NCBI GenBank assembly: GCA_003339415.1
Contig: PDHQ01000635.1
Coordinates: forward strand, 1 to 13,291
Direction of reading: 5' to 3'
Length of the DNA: 13,291 nucleotides
DNA from: Ophiocordyceps camponoti-saundersi (nom. inval.)
Lineage: Eukaryota > Ascomycota > Sordariomycetes > Hypocreales > Ophiocordycipitaceae
In this document: one piece after another, positions 1-8,741 of the stretch
Layout of the letters: each line of letters opens with the position of its first letter
Position numbering within the stretch: the first letter of the stretch is position 1
Notes under the pieces: generated by a model
Told to the model about the DNA's origin: nothing
Database searches by the model: none
The model's input: only the letters and a program-made list of their open reading frames with translations
Translations under genes and position numbers: made by a program

Positions 1-507
1 TGTTAGCCTTACGTAGGGAGCTATTAGAGGCTTATATAAAATTTAATTAAATAGTCTCTTAACCTTTTTTTTTATTCCGAGAGATCTAAGTATTAGGATA
101 TAAAGGGCGGTTAAGAGAGGATAAGGACTATAACTAAGTATAAAGCGTAGATTAGTTTCCCTCGGGCTAAGAGAGAGGAAGGAATTAATAAAAAATTAGC
201 CCTTAACCTTATCTTAATAGCTATTAAAAAAGTCGTTAATCGTAAGTTATATTTTAGAGAGGAGTTATAATAAAACTCTACTAAATAGAATTATAGCTTT
301 TTTTTAAATATTATACTTTTAGACGATAAATTGCTAATTAAAACTCTATTCTTAAAGTTTTAAATACTTTATTAAATAGTTCTCTTTTCTTTTTTCTTAT
401 TTCTTTTATCTTTATATAGAAAATCGCCTTCCTATTATTTTCCCGATAGAGAATTTCGATCTAGCTTATCCCCCTATAGCTAGAGATCCCCCTTATGCTA
501 GTTAAAG
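1..507 (+). repeat. Left long direct repeat (putative 5' LTR)
   Basis: This stretch aligns with 4812-5322 over its whole length. Shared blocks include GATTAGTTTCCCTCG (150-164 and 4968-4982), TTAGCCCTTAACCTTATCTT, ATAAATTGCTAATT, and the pyrimidine-rich stretch before CTTTATATAGA. In one sampled block of about 40 bases there are about five differences, and divergence is higher elsewhere, with transversions and small indels as well as transitions. The copies are therefore old, or come from different subfamilies. The repeat opens with TG. Its 3' limit is set where similarity fades after TTAGTTAA; an expected terminal CA is not visible and could have become TA by RIP. The repeat may extend left of base 1. 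Confidence 0.72.
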
Positions 508-539
508 ACCACCCTCCTAGCTAGGAAGGAATTTAACGC

Positions 540-3500
540 CGAAATAAATAAGAATTAGGTTTTAAGCACTAGAACCCTTAATTAAATAGTTTTAAGGAGT
601 TATATATCTCCTAGTAACTAAACTAATAAAGCAGTTATTAGGAACGGTCTCCTCGATACTTAGACTAAGCTAAAAAAACCACCCTTAAGGTTTAGCTCCC
701 CTAGATTACTAAAGTAGAGAAAGCCCTTTATATTAGAGCCGTCCTACGGTTATTATATAGGCTTTAAATACCCGTAACCTTTCTTACTTAATATCTACGG
801 GGAGGAAGGGGAAGGTATTTTAGTCTAGATAGTATACTTAAACGAAGGTACGATAACTTTTCTTTATTTTAACTTCTCTACCGGACCCTTATACTTATAA
901 TAAATTGCTTTACTCTAATTCTAGGACCTTTCAAGCCCGCTCCTTAATATTAGGCTACTTATTGCCCTCTCTAGGCTCTAGACCGTCGTCGAGGAACGGA
1001 TTCGGTATATCCTTAATTAAGCGAGGCGTAACTTAAGGATTTAGATAGTCCTCGTATACGACGGAGTTAGTAAAAATATCCTAGCTACCGATAAAGTAAC
1101 TTACTATCTGCAAGGCCTTACTAATCTCTGCCCTATAAGCGTACTCGGAGTGCTAACGCTAATTATAAGTAGCCGCCCTAGTCTTATTCTAAATATAATT
1201 AAAATAACTATAACCCCCTTAGCTATATATTAAAACGTATTTATAAAATAGCGTTAATATATATTCCCTATAGTAAGTAACGGTTATTATTTATAATCGT
1301 AGGTAATAGGTATATAACCTCGGGTTACGTTAACTAAAGATCGAGATAAGAAGAGCCTTATAGTATTTAGGGCGTTTCCCTTAAATTAAATAGTTAAAGA
1401 AAGAGCCCTCTAGGTGCGCGATCTTAGTTAGGATATAAGTAATTTAAGGTTCCCCTAGTATCTTCTCCTAGTACTCTCTCTCTCTAGCCCTAATAAAGTG
1501 ATAAAGAAAGAACTTAAGAGGAGACGTGGTACCTATTTCTATCTTAATAAAAGCCGGGGCTTCCTAAGGAACCTTCTCGCGGAAAGCTATCTTAATAAAT
1601 ATAGGAACGCTAAAGTGCCCGATATTAACGCCTCCCTTATGCTAAATCTTAAGGTAAGCGTAAATCTAGGTAGAGAAAATTAGTCTCGATATCCGGAACT
1701 ATTTAATTAAAATACTTACGCGTATATATTTAAGGTAAGGAAGAGTTTTTAGCGCTATATGGCCTTACTAGCCTAAGCTTAATAGGACGCTTATATCTTC
1801 GGTATCTAACTTACGTAAGATAAGGTTATAAACGTTAGGGAGACGTTTCTTTTTCTCCTTAATTATCTCCTTTTCCGTTAACTTAGGCGCTATCGCGATT
1901 AAAGATTCTTATTACTATTAACGCGTCTAGGTTAAGCAGGCAAAGAAAGAAAAAAAAGAGAGGGAGAGGATAAGGGCGATATAAATAGCGAGCTAATAAC
2001 TATTTATTCCTAATTAGGAAGGAGCCCTCCCCGCTCTTCCCTTCGCGATATCGTAGTATTAACCGAAATATAGAGTAGTAAGCCTAAGAACTAAGGTAGC
2101 GAATAATAATAAAATAAGGCGACGCGTTTTTCCTCTTTTCCCACGCGCACCCTCTTTTTCCTTTAAACTAACTATTTATTTAATAACTAAGCTATACTTA
2201 GCGTACTATTATTATAATTAAAATATATTATAGATTTAGCAGACCTAGATTATAAGCTTAGTAAGGAAGTAAACTTTAAACTAGAAAGGCTATTTTTTAG
2301 TAAACGAAATAATAAGTTTGCTACTACGGCGATACTTTATAGTAAAGTAACGATAAGGCCTACGTCGCCTAATCTCCCTTTCTCGGCGGTAACTCCCGAG
2401 CTCGCGCGAACCCTTAAGTATAAATAGCCCCCTTAGTTTATAAGACGAATAGTTTAGCTAAAAAAACGCGTTAAGCTTTTTGCAGATATAATTAAATACT
2501 TATATATATTTCGAGCTAGCGAGGAGATCGCTAACGTTATCCCGTTTAATAATATCTAAAACTAAAGTAGCTATATAGATAATATAGGGCGTTTTATTTT
2601 TAGAGTATAGAGACGATTATAGGTAACTAGCTTTAAGCTAGGAGCTATAATAAAAATCTTAAATAGGGGAATCTAGGATAAAGTGCACCTATTTACGATT
2701 CCTATAGTAATTACGATACCTATTACCGTAAATAAGACTACTAATATGCCGTTTAAGAAGAAACTCGATTATATCGTGCTTAAGTTTAACCTTAAGTAGG
2801 AAGCAAATAGTTACCCCCTTTTAGGTAGTATAGTTAATTTTAAAGTAGATAGGACCGATATTAGGTATTATTAGGGCAGCTTCTTTTAAGATTAGTAAGC
2901 CTAAGTACTTTATTTTTTTAACTTATTAAAGCCGGGGCGAGTGCCTTGATCGAAAAAGGTAATAGCCGTATAGAGAGATATCTTAAGCGAGTTATAAGGG
3001 GACTGCCCTTTTAATTTTATCGTTATTCCTAGGACGCGATAGAAAGGAGAGTACGAATACGGATACCTAGCCCTTTCTATACTATAATATTAGGCTCGTA
3101 GCTTTATCGGTCTTAAACTCGACGTATATATTAATAGCTTATCGAATAAGCGAGGATTAAGCGTTAAATAGTTTAGAGAAGATCTCGAGACCCCCCCGGA
3201 TTCCCGTATTCTCTTACGAGACTAGGCTATACGAACTAAGGATAGCGACGGCAATAACTACGACGAATTAATCGCTCGGATAACTAGTAACCTATATACT
3301 ATTAGGGCGAATAAACTAGGTATCCGAAAGTCGGAATAGTTTAACTTCTTAGGAAATAGTTATAGATTTAAACTAAGGAACTAGGAGGGCGGCGAAGATC
3401 TCTTAATAAAGCTAGAAGCAGGCTTAACGACGCTTAGGGGCCTATGCCCCGAGGCCACCGTCCCCTATTACCGGATCCTTAGAAAATACCGAACTATTAC

Positions 3501-4630
3501 GCCTAAGACCCTTACTAATAACTTTATAATAAAGAGCTATATTATAATACTATACTTAGGCGCTACTAAAGTTAGAAGATAGCCTTAAGGAGATCGGGAA
3601 GAACTATAAGGGATCGATATTAACGACTTTAATAAGGGCGAAGGGGCCGGGGATAATAAGGCTCTAGACGAGGAAGAGGTTAGGGAGGAAAATAACAAGG
3701 ACCTTCCCGAGGATAAGACTATAAAAGGCCCGACTAATAATTAAATAGTTCCGATATCTAGCCTTTTATCTTCTCTTAGATTTAAAAACCCCCTAACTCT
3801 AGAAGGACTTAGACGAGAGACGAGCGCTATAAAGAATACGAGGAAGGAAGATAAGGCGACTAAGGCGCCTAATAACGCTATAACTAGAGAGGAAATAACT
3901 AGGATAAAGAAAATAATCCCTTAGGAATTAACGGGCATATTATAGCTTAAGAAACTTACTACGGGGAAGAAAATACCCGTAGGATTAAACCCGGCCCCGA
4001 TATAGCCGGCTTTCTCTCCGAGGCGTAGCGCGAGGACGAAGAAGTTAACGAAGCGCGACTATTTAATTAAGAACCCTATATTATAAAAGACGGCCCCTAA
4101 AAGAAAAGGGGAGGAAAAAGACGTAGGAACGCTAAAATTAATACGCTTTACTTATTTTACCTTAGGTAAGAACCCTATAGTCTAGCCTAGCGAAGGACTT
4201 ATAGCTATAAGTATAGGCTGAGAACTAATTAATCTAGACCCGCTTAGCTTTAAGGTTAGAGGGGTTAAGCGTTATAAGAATTATATAACTTAGACTAAGA
4301 GTTGCGGACTTATACGATAAGGAAGGTATATCGTACTTAATATAGCCGGATTTATTATAATATATACCGGACGCGCACTTATTAGAGACTAGCTTTAAGA
4401 ACCGAAGATAATCCTAATAATCCCGAAAACTAGTTCTTTTATTAGCTTGCAGCCCCCGGGGCTTATATACCCTAGTATATAGGCCGAGATCGATAAGGCT
4501 ATCGATAACTATTTAATTAAGTAATAACGGGAGCGAGAGAAGGGACCTAAGAGAGATATGCTACTAGCGGGCGGTTAGCGCGAACGCTAGAGTCGATAGA
4601 TTTAAGGGTTAGACCCTAAGGAGAAGTAAC
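540..4630 (+). pseudogene. RIP-broken relic of a ~1,360-codon reading frame
   Basis: Reading frame 1 (codons starting at 3n+1) looks like former coding sequence through most of the element. In 3181-3480 it has 3 stops per 100 codons, against 9 and 13 in the other two plus frames. In 1081-1200 it has none, against 8 and 5. Long stop-free runs lie at 1045-1230, 1459-1680 (in-frame ATG at 1498), 2218-2424, 3610-3741 and 3745-3921. The in-frame stops are almost all TAG/TAA, as expected from CAG/CAA after RIP. The predicted product has an acidic, Asp/Glu-rich stretch near 3600-3720 followed by a basic Arg/Lys-rich stretch near 4015-4060, and an earlier Lys/Glu-rich stretch near 1935-1980. A YIDN tetrapeptide at about 2569-2580 resembles a mutated RT YIDD box, but the context is not RT-like. 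Both ends are soft, and no original ATG is identifiable. The length suits a retrotransposon polyprotein, but I do not recognise the family. Confidence 0.6.
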
Positions 4631-4811
4631 TAGAGTTTCCTTTATTATTTCCTTTACTAAGAGTCCTTTCCGCCTTTATTTTATCACGCTTGCACGCACC
4701 TTATTTAAGTTATAAGAAAAAGTTAGTTATTAGCGAGAAAAAGGGCTAATTGTTATTGCGGCACGCGCTTAGGGAGGAGTTTAGCGGCGGAGATAGGGAC
4801 GCCGAAAGAAA
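4631..4811 (+). other. Spacer between relic frame and right repeat, purine-rich end
   Basis: This short stretch lies between the fading relic frame and the right direct repeat. It keeps several CpA/TpG sites (for example around 4684-4697 and 4750-4765). Its last part, about 4770-4811, is purine-rich and ends in GCCGAAAGAAA directly before the TG that opens the right repeat. That is where a polypurine tract would sit in an LTR retrotransposon, but the match is loose. Confidence 0.3.
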
Positions 4812-5322
4812 TGCAAGCGCCTACCTTAGCTAGGGAATTATTAGGGACTTATGAAAAGTTTAATTAAATAGTTCCTAAACCCTTTCTTCTTTTCCTAAGA
4901 GCTGCTAAGGGTTAATATATAAGGGTGGTTAAGCTAAGATAGGGGCTATTACTAAGTATATAGTATAGATTAGTTTCCCTCGAAAGAGGACGAATTAAGT
5001 AAGTAATTAGCCCTTAACCTTATCTTTAAAGCTATAATAAAAGTCGTATATCGTAAGTTAAGTCTTAGAGAGGACTTATAGTAAAAACTTTACTAAACGG
5101 AATTATAACTTAATTTTAAACTTTATACTTTTATATTATAAATTGCTAATTTAAATACCTTTTTCGAAGTCTTTAGTATTTAATTAAATAGTTTCTACCT
5201 TTATATTATTTCTTTCTCTTATCTTTATATAGAGAACCGACTCCTTATTATTTTCCCTATAGAGAATTACTATACGGCTCTTCCCCCTATAGCTAGGGAT
5301 CCCCCCTTATATTAGTTAAAAA
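4812..5322 (+). repeat. Right long direct repeat (putative 3' LTR)
   Basis: This is the second copy of the 1-507 repeat, in the same orientation, with the offset drifting from 4811 to 4818 because of small indels. It opens with TGCAAGCG where the left copy has TGTTAG. It carries both ATTAAATAGT copies, the pyrimidine-rich tract near 5195-5225 with CTTTATATAGAGA after it, and the CCCCCTATAGCTAGGGATCC block. Similarity to the left copy fades after about 5322. Sequence differences from the left repeat exceed what a recent insertion would show. Confidence 0.72.
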
Positions 5323-5661
5323 CTTTAGTTACGTAAGAAGTTACGCCTTTTAGGTATCTGCTACGCTTATTTAGGGTATCTTTCTTCCCCCGCTAAAGTA
5401 TTATACTAATAACTAGTTCGTTAGCTTTAATCTCGCTAAGATACTTACCTTAAGATATTTTATTAGTTAATAAAAGATTTAATTTAAATAGAGAGGTTTA
5501 TTCCTTCTAAAAGGAGGCGATTATAGTAGCGAAGTCGAGGCTTAAAACGAAAGCTAAGGCGGAGGCTAATAATAAAACGGCCCGAAAGGCTAAGAGCTAA
5601 TTCTATTTTCGCTATAAGGATAGAGAGTTAAGGGGGGGGGGTTTATATAGGTATCGCTTTT
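5323..5661 (+). other. Low-information stretch with a short lysine-rich relic frame
   Basis: No intact gene is present. Plus-strand codons 5529-5597 form an open run of 23 residues rich in Lys, Ala, Arg and Thr that ends in TAA at 5598. ATA at 5523, just upstream, could be a RIP-altered ATG. The same phase continues to about 5630 with only that one stop. The run is too short to call a gene. It could be the remnant of a basic N-terminus, or chance in a purine-rich strand. The stretch ends in a run of ten G. Confidence 0.3.
5632..5641 (+). repeat. G10 homopolymer
   Basis: Ten consecutive G residues lie in an otherwise AT-rich neighbourhood, about 20 bp before the degenerate 36-bp array begins. 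Its length may be unreliable if it came from short-read assembly. It lacks C next to A on the complementary strand and so would not be a RIP target. Confidence 0.9.
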
Positions 5662-6062
5662 AACCTAACCCTTAGGGGATAAGGAGTATAGTAAACGGGT
5701 TTATCCTAGAGAGGATAAGAGTAGTTAGGGAGTTTATCTTTTAGGGAATAAGAATAGTAATAAATAAGTTTATAGCTTAGGGAATAAGAAGAGGAGTAGG
5801 TAGGTTTATAAGTAAACGGGTTTATCCGATAAGGGATAGGAAGAGGAGTAAATAGGTTTATAAGTAAAAGGGTTTATCTCTTAGGGAATAAGAATAGAGT
5901 GAATAAGTTTATCCCTTTAGGGATAAAAAAAGTAGTAAACGAGAACGAGTTTATGCTTAGGAGAAAGAAAAGCAGTTAGCGAGTTTAACCTTAGGGGAGA
6001 AGAAAGGTAGTTACTTAGCTTATCTTATAATTTATAAGAGGAGCAGTTAACGGGTTTCTATA
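5662..6062 (+). repeat. Degenerate array of the 36-bp minisatellite (about 11 units)
   Basis: Worn copies of the same unit that forms the right end of the window recur here. The order is GTTTATCC, then a variable CTTAGGG-like centre, GGATAAGAAGAG, then GTAGTTA or CAGTTA. Clear units start near 5697, 5733, 5832, 5904 and 5940, and the last ends in GAGCAGTTAACGGGTTTCTA at about 6060. Spacing is irregular because of indels, and one unit carries an extra GTTTATAAGTAAACGG-type insertion. The array opens with TAACCTAACCCTTAGGGG (5661-5678), which contains both strands of a telomere-like motif. The units differ far more from each other than those at 12370-13291 do, so this is an older copy of the family. 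Confidence 0.8.
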
Positions 6063-6600
6063 ACCTTAATATTAGTACTAAATACTAGCGTGGTATTTAG
6101 CTAAATCTTAGAGATATAGAAATATTACTCGAGTAAATTTCCTATAAGGTTAAACATTATAATAAGTAAGACTATACGCCTAATAGCCTATAGTAGAAAA
6201 TTAGGTTATAGTATATTTTATAAAGATATTTTATAGATAGAATCTAACGATAAGAACTTATAATAGTATTATAAGATTTAAGGAGTTACTTTAAAGCTAT
6301 CTAAGTAATAAGTTTATAAATAAGCTTCCTAGCATAATTATAAATCCTTCGAGAAGGAGCTATAGAATAATTTAGGATTTCTCTTACTATAGAAGTAGTC
6401 GGGCTAAAGAGTGATTATAGACGAAGCCTACTATTAAGGATAAACCTAGTAGGCACTTACGTAACTAAGCTAGTTTAGCGGGGTTAAAAGGACACTCCTA
6501 AAGAAAGGAAAAAGAAGAAGAAAAAGGGAAAAAGGGATAAAGGGGTAATTCTATATAATTCCTAGAAATTTAAAAGACGTAGAATTAAAGGGGCTAAGGG
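6063..6600 (+). other. RIP-degraded stretch without an assignable gene
   Basis: No intact frame is present. Frame 3 is open for 38 codons at 6120-6233. Farther on, at 6358-6600, two plus frames have nearly equal numbers of RIP-type stops (11 and 12 in about 80 codons), so I could not decide whether either was coding. The stretch includes a homopurine tract at 6500-6537. It may be a decayed transposon fragment, but no domain is recognisable. Confidence 0.35.
6500..6537 (+). repeat. 38-nt homopurine tract
   Basis: This is an uninterrupted run of A and G, mostly short A blocks separated by G, GG or GGG, in the plus strand. Such tracts can form triplex DNA or act as a polypurine tract. There is no direct repeat immediately downstream to support the latter. 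RIP cannot touch the G residues unless a T precedes them, which may be why the tract persists. Confidence 0.85.
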
Positions 6601-7020
6601 AGGAAGGAATCCGTAGTAGGTAGCCCTACCTTGCTAGGTCCGAATGCGCTCACGGCGACTAACTTTATATAGAAGGGCTCACGGCTGCCTTAGGTCTTCT
6701 TACTAAGGGTGGGAAATCGACCCCTTCTTATAAGTACAAATCTAACCCTTCCTAGGTCCTTTAGCCCCCTCTAGCTAAGCGAATATTAATTAATTAGATT
6801 TATTAAATTAGGTAGGTGAGATTAAATAACCTTTCTAGACCCTGCAGTCTTAACCGGCCTATACGACCCGGCAGGTCCCTATAGGCCCGTACGGACCGGA
6901 TAGTCCTATATACTTCCTTAAGACGGTCTTCTCTGCGAGGGCTATATGTATATGTGGGCAGGAGTGCCCGTTACTCCCGCGAAACTAGGAGGCCTCTTCT
7001 TCTTTATCCCTATAGCTCGG
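6601..7020. other. CpA/TpG-richer patch with GC-rich inverted repeats
   Basis: A hand count gives 17 CA+TG dinucleotides in these 420 bases, against 4 in a window of the same size at 2221-2640. It holds two GCTCACGG copies (6648 and 6678), an 8-bp inverted repeat GGCCTATA/TATAGGCC (6856-6863 and 6880-6887) next to the palindrome CCGTACGG, and a small hairpin GGGCA-GGAG-TGCCC at about 6957-6970. No open frame of useful length was found, and no tRNA or rRNA signature was seen. It could be single-copy DNA that escaped RIP, or a younger insertion. Confidence 0.5.
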
Positions 7021-7045
7021 CAGCTAAGTTAGCTTCTTTATTATT

Positions 7046-7070
7046 ATAAGTATAAAATTATTATACTTAT
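7046..7070. repeat. Perfect 10-bp inverted repeat with 5-nt loop
   Basis: ATAAGTATAA at 7046-7055 is the exact reverse complement of TTATACTTAT at 7061-7070, with AATTA between them. The stem is all A/T apart from one G/C pair. Structure of this kind arises easily in TA-rich DNA, so its function is uncertain. No gene ends next to it. Confidence 0.7.
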
Positions 7071-7142
7071 TCGTTACCTTTTATAGTAATAGCGCTTTAG
7101 TAAGCGCGATTATACTAACGAGATTAAAGATATATCTATTAG

Positions 7143-7470
7143 ACGGGCTATCCGATATTAGTATCGAGGGATCCTAAAAAGGAGTGTACTTATTATCGCG
7201 ATGCCCTCTCGTACGCGACGTACGAAGAGGGTAGATATCTAAAAACTAAATACCTATTAGAACGTATAAAGTAATAAATAAGGAATATAAAAGGTAGAGT
7301 AGGGAGTTATAAAATAAGAAGGATCTCGTATAAAGGGTCCTTATAACTCGGGTAAGCCGTATATATATTAGGACGAGGCTATAAGGGTAGCACGAGGCTG
7401 CGAGGTATCGTAAGATTCCTTAATAATATTAAGTCTAAGTAAGTAAAATACTTCTTAGCTAAGGATAATA
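7143..7470 (+). pseudogene. Weak relic frame, unidentified
   Basis: Frame 3 is open for 43 codons (7143-7271), with a charged, Tyr-rich composition. Over about 7201-7500 it has about 7 stops, against about 11 and 15 in the other plus frames, and all of them are TAA. This bias suggests former coding sequence, but it is much weaker than in the 540-4630 relic. The strong inverted repeat at 7204-7231 lies inside it. No family is recognised. The flanking sequence to about 7900 shows no clearer frame. Confidence 0.27.
7204..7231. repeat. Near-perfect 12-bp inverted repeat, CGTACG-centred arms
   Basis: The left arm is CCCTCTCGTACG and the right arm is CGTACGAAGAGGG, separated by CGA; the right arm has one extra A. 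Each arm contains the 6-bp palindrome CGTACG, so alternative foldings are possible. It is more GC-rich than its surroundings. Confidence 0.75.
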
Positions 7471-7903
7471 GTAACTAATCGATATCTTTCTAATAGCTAA
7501 GAAAGAATATTGCCTGCTACGGAGCAAATATAACGGGTATTAACTAAGAGATCGTTAGTAAACTTAGCTTTAGGTTTATTATCTAGTTAGCTAATTACGC
7601 TAAGAGAAACGAGATATACTAATAAATTGTCCTTAGAGCTGTTCCTATATATTTAGTTTATCGGCTACCCTATATCGAATTATAGTAGAACTTTTAAGAA
7701 GACGTATTAACGAAGGTAAGAATAACTAGTAGTTCGGGCCTATAACTAGTAGCGTTAAAGAATGCGGTAAGGTAGTTAATAGTATAACTATAATAAAAAC
7801 GCTAGATTCTATTTACTTTAAGGCAACTGCCGATAAGCTGTTCGGGGAAATAGGGAAGGATAGTAAAGGCGTTATTATAGCGCGGAAGTATCTAGTATTA
7901 TAC

Positions 7904-8028
7904 GGCCTACCTTATAGGCCTCCCTCTTAGTTAGTTAGCGCTGCCGGCCTTACTTCCTAGGGCCCTGGCCTTGCCATATAGACCTAGCAGAATTATAGTT
8001 ATTATATTAGGAATATTACCACATTTAT
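7904..8028 (+). repeat. Direct repeat R2, left copy (~125 bp)
   Basis: It pairs with 8611-8741. The blocks GGCCTACCTTATAG and TAGACCTAGCAGAATTA are shared, and a 26-bp block is identical (7919-7944 and 8626-8651). It keeps CpA in AGCAGAA in both copies. A 61-codon minus-strand open frame starting at 8116 crosses this copy, but it has no recognisable product and no matching frame in the other copy was established, so it is not called as a gene. Confidence 0.8.
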
Positions 8029-8610
8029 CGAGGCTACTTTTCGCTATATAAGATATAGGAATAGCTTTTTTAGTACTAAGCGCTAAGTATCCTAGATTTC
8101 CTCTAGTGCTAAGCACGAAAATAACGGCTGCTATAACTATAATTTTTACTTAACTAGCTTAAGGAATACCCGGAGAGAAGTTTATCGATTAGTAGTTAGT
8201 ACCTTAGAGGCTTAGACTAAAAGAGAAATAAACTGCTAAGTATAAGAAGAGCGGGCTAATATATATAATTAATTTTACGAGCAGTATATATAAGATATAC
8301 TATATTATACTAGTAGCTTATATAAGTATCTAGGCATATATATATATATAGACTATTTATTAGAGAGGAAAAACTATAAGGCTTAAGGGAAGACCTTTTA
8401 CTTAATAAGGTCGGCTAGCTTATAGGCCCGATTCGTTACATTAGAGAGCTTGTTTATTATAGGTTATCTATCCGAAGTTACGCCGGTCTTAAGTAGGGGA
8501 TAACTATACTTCCTTAGTTCCTATCGCACGTAGATATTATCTAAGTTCTAAGTAGTTGCGGTACGTATATCGGCAAATGCTATAGCAAAGATCTTAAGTT
8601 ATATTATAGG
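8029..8610. other. Spacer between the two R2 copies, no gene seen
   Basis: This is RIP-type TA-rich DNA with scattered short palindromes and a TA microsatellite (8336-8350). No reading frame stands out on either strand. If the R2 copies are termini of one small element, this would be its interior, about 0.6 kb and without coding capacity. Otherwise it is ordinary degraded DNA between two dispersed repeats. Confidence 0.4.
8336..8350. repeat. Short (AT)n microsatellite
   Basis: Alternating A and T for about 15 bases within a longer TATATA-rich stretch (about 8258-8350). In RIP-affected DNA such runs can arise from CA/TG repeats by mutation. Confidence 0.8.
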
Positions 8611-8741
8611 GGCCTACCTTATAGACCTCCCTCTTAGTTAGTTAGCGCTGCTAACCTTACTTTTTAGGGCATAGCCTTATAAAATAGACCTAGCAGAATT
8701 ATTATTATAGTTATAAGTATTAGGAATTTTAATACCTTTAT
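8611..8741 (+). repeat. Direct repeat R2, right copy (~131 bp)
   Basis: It aligns with 7904-8028 at an offset of 706-707, in the same orientation. Differences are mostly C/T or G/A (for example CTGCCGG against CTGCTAA), as RIP would make, plus a small ATT insertion near the TTATTATAG block. Similarity may extend about 30 bp upstream of the stated start. Confidence 0.8.

Larger units (their letters stand above)
46..5192. repeat. Dispersed ATTAAATAGT motif, ten copies
   Basis: Exact copies lie on the plus strand at 46, 371, 581, 1385, 3740, 4863 and 5183, and on the minus strand (as ACTATTTAAT) at 1698, 4058 and 4508. Most extend to about 15 bases, TTTAATTAAATAGTT, often followed by CC or CT. 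Each terminal repeat has two copies at matching places (46/4863 and 371/5183); the rest are in the interior. Internal copies fall in different codon phases and on both strands, so a conserved peptide does not explain them. Near variants occur at about 2170 and 3164. No exact copy was found from 5323 to the end. The original may have carried C or G at positions now T or A. Confidence 0.75.
1..5322 (+). mobile_element. Decayed LTR-retrotransposon-like element with unrecognised internal frame
   Basis: Two diverged direct repeats of about 0.5 kb bound about 4.3 kb that contains one long relic plus-strand frame. Terminal direct repeats starting with TG, one long internal frame and a purine-rich stretch just before the right repeat (about 4785-4811) fit an LTR retrotransposon of copia-like size. 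The class is not proven: no YxDD reverse transcriptase box, zinc knuckle, protease DTG or integrase motif could be picked out, no primer binding site is obvious after 507, and target-site duplications cannot be tested because the left end coincides with the window edge. Alternatives are a non-autonomous large LTR derivative, or a tandem duplication of a longer unit. RIP has put many TAG/TAA codons in the frame, so the element cannot encode a full-length product. Confidence 0.6.

Noticed and set aside
1498..1683. A 61-codon plus-strand open frame with ATG, as a separate small gene.
   Set aside because: It is only the longest ATG-initiated open piece of the much longer frame-1 relic (540-4630). 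The frame is already open upstream from 1459 and coding-like sequence continues past the TAG at 1681.
2569..2580. YIDN in frame 1 as a RIP-mutated reverse transcriptase YIDD box.
   Set aside because: GATGAT to GATAAT is a possible RIP change, but the flanking residues do not resemble the hydrophobic context of the RT catalytic motif and no other RT block was found at suitable distances.
5513..5531. AAGGAGGCG shortly upstream of ATAGTAGCG as a bacterial ribosome binding site and start.
   Set aside because: The sequence context is fungal (RIP), where Shine-Dalgarno pairing is not used, and the following open run is only 23 codons.
6358..6600. A relic frame with a highly basic stretch in the purine-rich region.
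   Set aside because: Any frame through a homopurine tract reads Lys/Arg/Glu/Gly. Two plus frames are equally interrupted (11 and 12 stops), so there is no support for coding.
7931..8116. A 61-codon minus-strand open frame beginning with ATG.
   Set aside because: It overlaps direct repeat R2, resembles no known family, and no corresponding frame was established in the second R2 copy. It is most likely a chance frame in a slightly less RIP-affected patch.
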